From contig CALZOH010000009.1 in NCBI GenBank assembly GCA_945827465.1, positions 1-27,506 on the forward strand: 27,506 nucleotides of DNA. The letters run 5' to 3'. This stretch comes from an uncultured Prevotellaceae bacterium. GTDB taxonomy: Bacteria; Bacteroidota; Bacteroidia; Bacteroidales; Bacteroidaceae. The translations under genes were made by a program, and so were the position numbers. This document shows positions 9,086 to 16,839 of the stretch, one piece after another (the stretch's first letter is position 1; each line of letters starts with the position of its first letter). The notes below the pieces were generated by a model. That model made no database searches. It was given only the letters and a program-made list of their open reading frames with translations, and was not told where the DNA came from.

Positions 9086-10549
9086 TCAATTAACAATAGT
9101 AAGGTACTTTTGATAGGCCTCTTCCCATAGTTCTGCATCCTGCGGCTCGTAGCGCTTAGGATTTTCGGAGCGGGTAATGATGGCTCTCATTTCTTGAATA
9201 TCGGATACCAATCCTTGAGCTTTGATTTGGAGCAGGATGTTACCCTCTGCCGTGGCTTCTTTGGGTCCTGCCAGCACAGGAATCTGCAAACTGTTGGCGA
9301 TGTATTGGTCCAATACGTAGTTGAGGCTGCCGCCGCCGATGACGTGCATTCTTTTCATGGGGAAAGGCGACATTTCCTTGAGCATGTCCAGTACTTCCCG
9401 ATAACGCAGGGCCAATGATTCGTAGATGCAGCGGCACTGTTCGGCATAGCCTTCGGGGATGGGTTGGTTGGTGCGACGGCAGTAATCTTTGATAGCTTCT
9501 ACCATCGAGGGTGGATTGGCAAAGCAGGGGTCATCGGGGTTGATCAAGCTTCTGAACGGAGTGACCTTTTGAGCTTCAGCAAACAGTTCGTCATAACCTG
9601 CAGGGGCATCGGTCCATTCCTTGCGGCAACGCTCGAAGAGCCACATGCCGCAGATGTTCTTCAAGAAACGGGTGGTGCCTTCAATACCTCCTTCATTGGT
9701 GAAGTTCTTTTCAAAGCTTTCTGCATTAATGATGGCATCCTGGGTCTCGATACCCATAAGACTCCACGTTCCGCTACTGAGGTACACATACTCGGGGTCG
9801 GCGGTAGGAATGGCTGCAATGGCTGAGGCCGTGTCGTGTCCGGCAACGGCAATGACCGGCACCCGGCCCAATCCCGTCAGTTCCTGCACCTCGGGGGTGA
9901 GGTAGCCGATGGTTTCGCCCGGTTGTACGTAGCGTCCGAACATGTCTTCTTTGATGCCGATGGGTTCAATCAGCTCTTGGCTGATGCGTTTGGTGCGCGG
10001 GTCCATCATCGAACTGGTCGACAGGATGGAATATTCCGTTACCATTTCTCCCGTGAGCAGGTAGGAGAGAGCGTCGGGGGTGAATAATATCTTGTCGGCT
10101 GCTTCGAGCGCCGAGTCATGATTCTTGCGCAAGGTGAATAGCTGGAACAGCGTGTTGAAATTCATGAACTGAATGCCGGTGATTTCATACACTCGCTCTT
10201 TGGGCACCAACTTAAAGTATTCTTCCATCGCTCCCACCGTATGAGGGTCACGATAGGAGTACGGGCTACGCAACAAGGAGCCATCTTTTCCAAACAATGC
10301 TACATCGACGCCCCATGTGTCGATACCGATGCTTTCGATTTTGATGTTTTCTTTGGCCACGAGTTGCAGACCTTTGATAATTTCCCAGTAGAGAGCATAC
10401 AGGTCCCAATAATAGTGGCCGGCAGCTCTGATTAATTGATTGGGGAAACGCGTCAACTCCTTCTGAAGGAGCTGACCTTCTTTCAGTGTGCCCAAGATGG
10501 TGCGACCGCTGGATGCGCCTAAGTCGACGGCAAAAAAATGTCTTTCCAT
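9086..10549 (-). CDS. rhaB: Rhamnulokinase
   Basis: This FGGY-family sugar kinase phosphorylates L-rhamnulose at C1 with ATP. Its 487 residues match E. coli RhaB (489). The N-terminal nucleotide-binding loop 'VDLGASSGRT' covers residues 8-17. 'GIDTWGVD' (75-82) contributes to the sugar site, and the expected catalytic base is D239 in 'AVAGHDTASA'. 'LSSGTWSLMGIE' (258-268) and 'HVIGGGSLN' further on are the second ATP-binding elements. It is the first gene of the minus-strand rhamnose operon and faces the divergent phosphoesterase gene across 383 bp of DNA. FGGY kinases are easily mis-assigned among sugars, but the operon settles rhamnulose. Confidence 0.96.
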   Translation of the reverse strand: MERHFFAVDLGASSGRTILGTLKEGQLLQKELTRFPNQLIRAAGHYYWDLYALYWEIIKGLQLVAKENIKIESIGIDTWGVDVALFGKDGSLLRSPYSYRDPHTVGAMEEYFKLVPKERVYEITGIQFMNFNTLFQLFTLRKNHDSALEAADKILFTPDALSYLLTGEMVTEYSILSTSSMMDPRTKRISQELIEPIGIKEDMFGRYVQPGETIGYLTPEVQELTGLGRVPVIAVAGHDTASAIAAIPTADPEYVYLSSGTWSLMGIETQDAIINAESFEKNFTNEGGIEGTTRFLKNICGMWLFERCRKEWTDAPAGYDELFAEAQKVTPFRSLINPDDPCFANPPSMVEAIKDYCRRTNQPIPEGYAEQCRCIYESLALRYREVLDMLKEMSPFPMKRMHVIGGGSLNYVLDQYIANSLQIPVLAGPKEATAEGNILLQIKAQGLVSDIQEMRAIITRSENPKRYEPQDAELWEEAYQKYLTIVN

Positions 10550-10612
10550 AAAATAGTATTATTCTATTTATGATATATTGTGTGAGTAATTATCGTTAAT
10601 TTTTTAACCTTG

Positions 10613-10620
10613 CGAAATTA
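10613..10620 (-). promoter_or_regulatory. Possible rhaB promoter -7 box
   Basis: On the minus strand this reads TAATTTCG, one base away from the Bacteroidetes -7 consensus TAnnTTTG, and it is followed by CAAGG as at many such promoters. It would give a leader of about 60 nt for rhaB. No well-spaced -33 TTG was found: the nearest is 24 bp away. The call therefore rests on the -7 match and its position. Confidence 0.35.
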
Positions 10621-10712
10621 CAGAAAATTTCCTAATGCTTCCTGCAACCGATAGTGTGATATATTTTCTTTATTGTTTTTTAACAGCATCTTTTCTCTCC
10701 CTTACAAAAGGA

Positions 10713-10748
10713 CTTGCGGATGATCCGGTTTCCTTTCGGATGATTTTG
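10713..10748 (+). promoter_or_regulatory. Paired 20-bp direct repeats, candidate operator in the divergent rhamnose promoter region
   Basis: CTTGCGGATGAT (10713-10724) and CTTTCGGATGAT (10733-10744) share 11 of 12 bases and are exactly 20 bp apart, about two helical turns. Both are followed three bases later by G. They lie between rhaB and the phosphoesterase gene, about 47-78 bp upstream of the plus-strand -7 box. AraC-family regulators, the class that controls rhamnose genes in several bacteria, typically bind direct repeats about two turns apart, so this is a plausible operator. No regulator gene is in the window. Confidence 0.4.
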
Positions 10749-10790
10749 AAATTGTAGTTGGACTTTTTTCATTGGCAAGGAAAATGTTTG

Positions 10791-10798
10791 TAACTTTG
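10791..10798 (+). promoter_or_regulatory. Probable promoter -7 box for the phosphoesterase gene
   Basis: TAACTTTG matches the Bacteroidetes -7 consensus TAnnTTTG exactly and is followed by CCGCG. An ATTG at 10771-10774 is the nearest -33 candidate but is only 16 bp away, shorter than ideal. Transcription from here would give a leader of about 130 nt. That leader holds a short ORF of 14 codons (10809-10853) and an 11-bp palindrome AGAACAGTTCT (10852-10862). Confidence 0.5.
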
Positions 10799-10932
10799 CC
10801 GCGTTTTTATGGCAAATATTATCGAACCTCAAGACGTTACCCCATGGATGTAGAACAGTTCTGTTGCTCTGCCATCTGTTTAAAAGGTAGTGGTTCTTGA
10901 TTCCAAATATGAATTTTAAGTACAATTGATCA

Positions 10933-13386
10933 ATGAAAAAGCTTTTGTTAAGTCTTTTGTCACTCCTTGCGGTGCTTCCTATTAGTGCGGAGTACACCGG
11001 ACGTGTTTACGTTGACCGTAATAGCAACGGACAGTGGGATCGGGGTGAAAAGTTATTGCAGGGCATTAAGGTTTCTGATGGCTTGCAGGTTGTTGAAACG
11101 GACGCGAAGGGATGCTTCTCACTGCCGGGGCATGAGCGTGCGCGTTTCGTGTTTATCACGACTCCGTCGGGTTATATGGCTTCAAACGGTTATTATCGGA
11201 AGATTGAAGCAGAGGTTACTTCCTATGATTTCGGATTGGAACCTTTCCCCACAGCGGTTGACAGCAAGGGGAATCATCGTTTCATCCAGATTTCGGATAC
11301 TGAAATTGGTGCGGTTGAAGGCAATGAGGCCTGGGCAAGGAGTCTCCGCGATTATTCCAATAACGAGAAGGCTGCCTTTATTATTCACACGGGTGACATC
11401 TGTTACGTCAATGGTTTGAAGAGCCATATCAAGCTGATGAATACTCGCAATATGGGTGTGCCGGTTTATTACTGCATCGGTAATCATGACCTTGTGAACG
11501 GCAAGTATGGTGAAGAGTTGTTCGAGAGTATCTATGGTCCTGTCTTCTATTCCTTCGAGGTGGGTAACGTTCATTATGTTGTGACCCCGATGTCGGGCGG
11601 CGATTATAGGCCGAGCTATACTTTCAATGATGTGGCTCGCTGGCTGAAGAACGATTTGGCCCACGTGAAGAAGGGAACTCCCGTCATTGCTTTCAATCAC
11701 GATCTGATTAGCTATTCCGATCGCTTCGTGTTCGGAAGTGGCGCTGATACCATCTGTTTGAACAACTACAATCTGAAGGCTTTCCTTTATGGACACTGGC
11801 ACATGCACCTCATCAAGAAGCAAGGCAATGTGCATACCATCTCTACGGCTACCGTCGACAAGGGCGGCATCGACCATTCGACCAGCTCCTTCCGCGTGAT
11901 GCACATTGACGGTAAGGGAGACTTCCGTTCGGAGATGCGCCATGCTTATATTGACAAAACCATCTCGTTTGCGGCTCCGCAGGGCGAAACTACTTCTACC
12001 CACATCCTGGTGAACACTTACTCCAGCGTGACTACGGCCAATGAGGTGGTGGTTTCATATTCGCTGGACGGGAAGAGTCTGGGCAAGGACCTGCGCCTGA
12101 CGCGCCGCACCGATTGGACTTGGGAGGGCGAGCTGCCTATGAAGGAAGAATGGAAGGGCTGTGAGATTCAGCTCAAGGCGGTAGCTCACTTCGCCAATGG
12201 CGAGTCGGCTCAGGCCCAAACTTCTTTTGTGCCGGCTAAGCAGGCCCTCGAGGTGAAGCTCGGCGACAACTGGGACAACCTGTTGGGAAATGCCCAGCAC
12301 ACGGGTGTGAATACGGCGCGCTTCGACTCGACGCTTCAGTTGGCCTGGTCGACCAACGTCGGCTCCAACCTTTGGATGTGTTCGCCCCTGATTCACGACG
12401 GTAAAGTGTTCATTGCCTCTTACGATGACGACAATCTCGGAAAGGCTCATCTCTATGCCCTCAATGCCAAGGACGGTACGATTGCGTGGAGCTTCCCCTT
12501 GGAACAGTCTGTGAAGAACTCCATTGCCGTCATGAACGGCAAGGTATTTGCCCAGGACGTTTTGGGTCAGCTTTATGCCGTTGAAGTGGCCTCGGGTAAG
12601 TTGGCCTGGAAGGTACAGTTGCCGCTGCCGGGTCTGCCCGCCCTGGTCGATGGCTTGGTGACCGCTGATGGAAAAGTGTATGCCGGTACCGGTATGGCGC
12701 TTTCGGCTTTCAATGCCGACAATGGCAATTTGATTTGGCGCAATAAGGATTGGGGCCAACATGAGGGTACTACCTCCACGCTGGCAGTCGATAAGGACGT
12801 TGTCATCGGTTCCACCCAGTGGGGCGCATTGTATTCTAATCGTATCGACAACGGAAAATGCCTCTGGTCAATGAGCGAGTATGGTATGCGCTTCCGCAGT
12901 GCTTCGGCCGCGTTGCACAATTCTTTGCTTTACATCGTCTCAGACCGCAGCTTCTTCATACTGGAGTCGTTGACGGGCCGCATTATTGTGCGCAAGGAGT
13001 TGCCCTACAACGTTGCAGCTACCTCCACTCCCTTGCTGACGAAGCGCGAAATCATTTTCGGTACTTCGGATAAGGGTCTGGTGGCTTTGGACAACCAAAC
13101 GATGGAAGAGAAATGGCTCTGTCCCGTAGGCGAAGCCTTGGTGTACACTTCGCCTTACACTCGCGCCGGCAGCAAAACGATCGAGACCAGCCCTGTTGCC
13201 GTTGGCAAGAATGTCTACTTCGGTGCATCCGACGGCCGCTTGTATGGCGTTGAGATGGCAACGGGTAAGGTGACCTGGCAGTTTCATGCCGGTGCGCCCT
13301 TCTTCAACAGCGTAGCCGTTTCGGGCAATGTGCTCGTGGCCGGCGACATGGGCGGCAACGTTTATCTGTTTACGACCGGTCGATAA
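10933..13386 (+). CDS. Secreted calcineurin-like phosphoesterase fused to a PQQ/BamB-like beta-propeller
   Basis: An 817-residue exported protein. Residues 1-19 are a signal peptide (MKKLLLSLLSLLAVLPISA). Residues 21-100 form a small beta domain with an 'YVDRNSNGQWDRGE' segment, as in the MetallophosN/SdrD_B type. Residues 115-340 are a metallophosphoesterase with GD (154-155), GNHD (183-186), NHD (255-257) and GHWH (287-290). The usual first motif D-x-H reads D122-T-E124, so one metal ligand is changed from His to Glu. Residues about 345-435 look like a MetallophosC domain. From about 445 to the end come repeats of the PQQ/BamB propeller ('GKVFIASYDD', 'LYALNAKDGTIAWSF', 'LYGVEMATGKVTWQF'). 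Its substrate is unknown; the position between rhaB and GH78 suggests a link to rhamnose-containing glycans. The ATG at 10933 is the only start that leads straight into the signal peptide. Confidence 0.85.
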   Translation: MKKLLLSLLSLLAVLPISAEYTGRVYVDRNSNGQWDRGEKLLQGIKVSDGLQVVETDAKGCFSLPGHERARFVFITTPSGYMASNGYYRKIEAEVTSYDFGLEPFPTAVDSKGNHRFIQISDTEIGAVEGNEAWARSLRDYSNNEKAAFIIHTGDICYVNGLKSHIKLMNTRNMGVPVYYCIGNHDLVNGKYGEELFESIYGPVFYSFEVGNVHYVVTPMSGGDYRPSYTFNDVARWLKNDLAHVKKGTPVIAFNHDLISYSDRFVFGSGADTICLNNYNLKAFLYGHWHMHLIKKQGNVHTISTATVDKGGIDHSTSSFRVMHIDGKGDFRSEMRHAYIDKTISFAAPQGETTSTHILVNTYSSVTTANEVVVSYSLDGKSLGKDLRLTRRTDWTWEGELPMKEEWKGCEIQLKAVAHFANGESAQAQTSFVPAKQALEVKLGDNWDNLLGNAQHTGVNTARFDSTLQLAWSTNVGSNLWMCSPLIHDGKVFIASYDDDNLGKAHLYALNAKDGTIAWSFPLEQSVKNSIAVMNGKVFAQDVLGQLYAVEVASGKLAWKVQLPLPGLPALVDGLVTADGKVYAGTGMALSAFNADNGNLIWRNKDWGQHEGTTSTLAVDKDVVIGSTQWGALYSNRIDNGKCLWSMSEYGMRFRSASAALHNSLLYIVSDRSFFILESLTGRIIVRKELPYNVAATSTPLLTKREIIFGTSDKGLVALDNQTMEEKWLCPVGEALVYTSPYTRAGSKTIETSPVAVGKNVYFGASDGRLYGVEMATGKVTWQFHAGAPFFNSVAVSGNVLVAGDMGGNVYLFTTGR

Positions 13387-13412
13387 ATCTTCTATTCATC
13401 TTATAATATCGT

Positions 13413-13452
13413 TTGGAGGCAGGCGCGAAGGGCGTTTGCCTCCAATTGTTAT
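13413..13452 (+). terminator. Intrinsic terminator after the phosphoesterase gene
   Basis: A perfect 9-bp stem, TTGGAGGCA (13413-13421) with TGCCTCCAA (13437-13445), continues into an inner GCGC/GCGT pairing and is followed by a T-rich run (TTGTTATTTT). It lies 27 bp after the stop at 13386, so the phosphoesterase and GH78 genes are probably separate transcripts. Confidence 0.75.
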
Positions 13453-13482
13453 TTTGCGGTAACCATTTTATTTGTATTTTTG
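13453..13482 (+). promoter_or_regulatory. Promoter for the GH78 gene
   Basis: TTTG at 13453-13456 and TATTTTTG at 13475-13482 are separated by 18 bp and match both halves of the Bacteroidetes sigma-ABfr promoter (TTTG and TAnnTTTG). A transcript starting a few bases beyond would have a leader of about 85 nt. The box immediately follows the terminator of the preceding gene, which fits an independent transcription unit. Confidence 0.6.
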
Positions 13483-13574
13483 CAACTCGCACGGTTTTCT
13501 TGCTTTCCCCTGAGGGAATTGTTGATGTTGAGAGAGCCTGCTTTTGAGTAGATATTCCTTAATTAATAGTTAGT

Positions 13575-16196
13575 ATGAAGTTTTTATTTGCGATGAATGA
13601 CATCATCAAGAAGTGTCTCTCTGCCGCTCTGCTGTTGGGAGTGGCAGTGACCGCCGGCGCCTCTAAATCTGGCGACGCTGTTACGCGTGTTCAGGCTTTG
13701 GACCCATCGGCCTGGACGAATTCAGAATGGATTTCGGCCGCCAATGCTCCCGTGGTGACCGGCAGAATCGAGGGGCGCAACGAAAGGGCAGCCGACGGTG
13801 CGAGTTGGTTTGTCTCGACCCTCAAGAACGAGAAAAAGGTGGTTGCGGCCCGTTGGATGACGGCCGGTTTGGGTGTGTACGAACTCTACGTGAACGGTCG
13901 CGCCATCGGCAACGAGGTGCTCAAACCCGGCTTTACGCATTATGCCAAGACGAAGCGTTCGTTCACCTACGACATTACGCGTGCCATTTCTACCAAGGCT
14001 TCTGCCGAGAATGTCTTGGCCGTGCAGGTTACTCCCGGCTGGTGGGCCGACAAGATTATTACGCCCGGTGGCCATGACGGAATGATTGGTAAGAAGGTGG
14101 CTTTCCGCGGTGTGGTCGAACTGACCTTTGCCGACGGTACGAAGCAATATTACGGCACCAACCTGCGCGACTGGAAAGCCGGCGTGGCAGGTCCGGTGAA
14201 GCACGCAGCCATTTTCGATGGTGAAGAATACGATGCCCGCGAACTCCCGGGCTATGCCACTCCCGAGAAACTATCCACTCCGGAGCGCAATACTGAGTTC
14301 CAGGGCGAGATTTTGCCCTCTAACGGAGCCGAGATCTATATGCGCGACGACTTGGCCCTGCTTCCGCAAAAGGCTTATGTGTGGCAGGGTGTGACGGGTG
14401 ACGATGCCGACCACTTCGGCAAGGTCAACATTCGCCGCGAGTTCGGCAAGGGTCAGGAGATGACGCTGCGCCCGGGCGAGACGTTGGTGGTGGACTTCGG
14501 CCAGAACTGTGCCGGTGTGCCCTCCTTCGTGTTCCAAGCTCCCGCAGGCACTGAACTGACCTGCCTGCCTGCCGAGTTGCTCAACGACGGCAATGGCGCC
14601 AAGAGCCGTGGCATGGACGGACCTGAGGGTAGCTGTCACCGCCTGAATCTGCGCATTCCCGACATCGGCATTATCCTTCGCTATACGTTCGGCAACGCTC
14701 CCGGCTATGTGTCTTACCGTCCCCGCTACACGTTTTATGGCTATCGCTTCGTATCGGTGACGGCTACCAACGAGGTACGCATCAAGTCGCTCGAGTCCAT
14801 TCCGGTTACTTCCATTTCCAAAGAGATGGAGATTGGCCGCATCACCACCGGCAACGAGCTCATCAACCGTTTGATTTCAAATGTGGTCTGGGGCCAGCGT
14901 TCCAACTATCTTTCGGTGCCTACCGATTGCCCGCAGCGCAACGAGCGCTTGGGTTGGACGGCCGACACGCAGGTATTTACCGAGACGGGTACGTTCTTTG
15001 CCAATACAGCTTCATTCTTTCATAAGTGGACACGCGACTTGCGCGATACGCAAGGCGCTCTGGGCGGTTTCCCCGGCGTTGCGCCCCTGGCCCAATACGG
15101 TGCCTCTCCCAAGGACATGTGTCGCTTGGGCTGGTCTGACGCTGCCGTCATCGTACCTTGGGTCATCTGGAAGCAGTTTGCCGATACGAAGATTATCGAC
15201 GAGAACTGGTCGGCCCTCGAACGCTATCTGGACCACCTGACCGAGACGAAGTACGACCACCAGGCCCTTCTCTCCGAGAACGACAACATGCAGTGGGCCG
15301 ACTGGTTGAGCTACGAACCCTTGGAGACCTGTGCCGGCACCATCCGCTACGTCAACGAAAAGGGTGAGCACCTCATGCGCCCCGAGACCCCCGAATGGTG
15401 GAGCTATCTGAGCGGTTGCTACTGGTTGATGGATGCTGAGATGATGGCCGACATGGCCCGCGCCACCGGCCGCAACGCTGCCAAATATGAGGGCATTGCC
15501 CGCGAGGCCCGCCAATACCTCAAGGACCGCTTCCTGACGGCTGACGGTAAGTTCAAGATTGACGTGCTCAACACGATGCAGACCCCTGCGCTCTTCGCCT
15601 TGAAGAACCGCTTGGTGGAGGGAAAGGCCCGCGAAGAGATGATTGCCCGCCTCCGTCAGAACTTTGCCGACCACGGCGGCTGCCTGCAGACCGGCTTCCT
15701 CGGCACCTCCATCCTCATGCCCACACTGACCGAAAACGGTCTGTCGGACTTGGCCTACGAGGTGCTCTTCCAGCGCAAGAACCCCAGCTGGCTCTATTCG
15801 GTCGACAACGGAGCTACCACCATCTGGGAGCGATGGAACAGTTATATGATTGAAACCGGAATGGGCCCCCGCGGCATGAACAGCTTCAACCATTATGCTT
15901 ACGGCTGTGTGGCCGAATGGATGTGGGAGACCATGGCCGGCATTGCGGCCGACGTCGACAAGCCCGGATTCAAGAACATCATCATGCGCCCCATTCCCGA
16001 CAAGCGTCTGGGCTTTGTCAAAGCCGAATATCGTTCATCGGCAGGCCTCATCAAGAGTGAATGGAAGTTTGAGGGCAACCAGTGGATCTGGAAGTTCACC
16101 ATCCCGAAGGGTGCCACCGCCAGCGTCACGCTGCCGGGCGAGACGGATTCCAAGCTCTATCAGGCCGGCTCGTACACGGTGAAGAAAAACATCTAA
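13575..16196 (+). CDS. Secreted GH78 alpha-L-rhamnosidase
   Basis: This enzyme hydrolyses terminal alpha-L-rhamnose from plant or bacterial glycans outside the cytoplasm. It has 873 residues with an N-terminal signal peptide (hydrophobic run about 14-28, then GASKSG). There is no lipobox, since the cysteine precedes the hydrophobic core. A beta-sandwich region (about 45-410) includes the family segments 'GVYELYVNGRAIGNEVLKPG' and 'TLVVDFGQNCAG'. The (alpha/alpha)6 catalytic domain (about 420-790) carries 'PTDCPQRNERLGWTAD', where D451, R455, E457 and W461 match the substrate/acid residues of the family, and 'TTIWERWNSY' with E752 as the likely base. A C-terminal beta domain follows. An alternative ATG at 13593 would only shorten the leader. 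It supplies rhamnose to the divergent rhaBATD operon. The linkage it prefers is not readable from sequence. Confidence 0.93.
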   Translation: MKFLFAMNDIIKKCLSAALLLGVAVTAGASKSGDAVTRVQALDPSAWTNSEWISAANAPVVTGRIEGRNERAADGASWFVSTLKNEKKVVAARWMTAGLGVYELYVNGRAIGNEVLKPGFTHYAKTKRSFTYDITRAISTKASAENVLAVQVTPGWWADKIITPGGHDGMIGKKVAFRGVVELTFADGTKQYYGTNLRDWKAGVAGPVKHAAIFDGEEYDARELPGYATPEKLSTPERNTEFQGEILPSNGAEIYMRDDLALLPQKAYVWQGVTGDDADHFGKVNIRREFGKGQEMTLRPGETLVVDFGQNCAGVPSFVFQAPAGTELTCLPAELLNDGNGAKSRGMDGPEGSCHRLNLRIPDIGIILRYTFGNAPGYVSYRPRYTFYGYRFVSVTATNEVRIKSLESIPVTSISKEMEIGRITTGNELINRLISNVVWGQRSNYLSVPTDCPQRNERLGWTADTQVFTETGTFFANTASFFHKWTRDLRDTQGALGGFPGVAPLAQYGASPKDMCRLGWSDAAVIVPWVIWKQFADTKIIDENWSALERYLDHLTETKYDHQALLSENDNMQWADWLSYEPLETCAGTIRYVNEKGEHLMRPETPEWWSYLSGCYWLMDAEMMADMARATGRNAAKYEGIAREARQYLKDRFLTADGKFKIDVLNTMQTPALFALKNRLVEGKAREEMIARLRQNFADHGGCLQTGFLGTSILMPTLTENGLSDLAYEVLFQRKNPSWLYSVDNGATTIWERWNSYMIETGMGPRGMNSFNHYAYGCVAEWMWETMAGIAADVDKPGFKNIIMRPIPDKRLGFVKAEYRSSAGLIKSEWKFEGNQWIWKFTIPKGATASVTLPGETDSKLYQAGSYTVKKNI

Positions 16197-16220
16197 GATC
16201 ACCTTTTTCGTAAAGCTTTT

Positions 16221-16265
16221 GCCCCTGCCGAAGCGTTCCCTCGACGCCCGGCAGGGGCTTTTCTT
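16221..16265 (+). terminator. Strong intrinsic terminator after GH78
   Basis: A perfect 10-bp GC-rich stem, GCCCCTGCCG (16221-16230) with CGGCAGGGGC (16249-16258), continues into an inner GCGT/ACGC pairing and is followed by TTTTCTTG. It sits 24 bp after the GH78 stop. Confidence 0.85.
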
Positions 16266-16290
16266 GTGCCCGCACGCTTGGCGACGCCGT

Positions 16291-16371
16291 GCGTCCACCC
16301 TTCGCAGCGGCCCATGAGCTCACGCGGGGTCTGCGTCCACCCTTCGCAGCGGCCCATGAGCTCACGCGGGG
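16291..16371. repeat. GC-rich 42-bp tandem duplication
   Basis: Two head-to-tail copies start at 16291 and 16333 with a 42-bp period. The first 39 bases are identical; the last three of the first copy are TCT. Each contains CCTTCGCAGCGG and a GAGCTC site. The unit is as long as the AT-rich palindromic repeat that follows, though its base composition is very different, so the two may be diverged members of one tandem array or share a copying mechanism. Both strands can be read across it, but neither open frame looks like a protein. Confidence 0.85.
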
Positions 16372-16385
16372 CGTGCGGCTTGCTT

Positions 16386-16825
16386 CCCCGTGCCTTCAAT
16401 TTCATGTCTCAATACTTTTTCGCCTATTTGAAGGCCTTCAATATTATGTACAAGTATAATTTCGCATGATTGATGCTCTTCAATAGGATGCAGAAGTATT
16501 TTTTCTCTTGTTTGAAGGCCTTCAATTTCATGTATCGATATTTTTTTCAATGATTGAAGACCTTCAATTTAACATATATAAACTATTTAATATGATTGAA
16601 GGCCTTCAATATAATGTTTATATTGTATTTAGCATGTTTGAAGACCTTCAATGCCCTAAAAGTACTTTTTGACCATTGAAGGTAGTCGCGCAGATGAATG
16701 ATTCTTTCGAGCATTGAAGGTATGCAACCGCCCGAAGGCTATGCAGGTATGAAGAAAGCCTTCGAGGGATCTCGAAAGCTTTGGGCCATGTTGAAGATTG
16801 CCTTCGGGGCGTGCCGAAAGCATGG
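16386..16825. repeat. Array of a 14-bp palindrome at 42-bp period
   Basis: The palindrome TTGAAGGCCTTCAA occurs perfectly at 16428, 16512 and 16596. It occurs with one central change (TTGAAGACCTTCAA) at 16554 and 16638, and more degenerate at 16470, with a half-copy at 16393-16399. All are spaced exactly 42 bp. The 28-bp intervals are AT-rich and loosely related (around ATGTa..a.TATttTT). Further right the unit decays: TTGAAGGT at 16676 and 16714, then GAAGAAAGCCTTCGAGG at 16751 and GAAGATTGCCTTCGGGG at 16793, at steps of 38, 38, 35 and 42. The array fills the gap between the GH78 terminator and the TPR gene. On the minus strand part of it reads as 14-residue repeats (...IEGLQ...), but stops break other units, so it is not a convincing gene. 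No other feature explains 16266-16839. Confidence 0.9.
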
Positions 16826-16839
16826 AGAGTGGGGGAGGA

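Noticed and set aside
10840..10915. tRNA-like stretch upstream of the phosphoesterase gene
   Set aside because: A GGTAGTGGTTC-like segment suggested a T-arm, but no acceptor stem or anticodon arm could be paired.
16362..16568. Minus-strand open frame with 14-residue repeats across the palindrome array
   Set aside because: It has no ATG start, is bounded by stops in neighbouring units, and runs into the GC-rich repeat; the periodic peptide follows from the 42-bp DNA period.
16386..16660. Possible CRISPR array
   Set aside because: The conserved part is only 14 bp and palindromic, the intervals are similar to each other rather than unique, and no cas genes are near.
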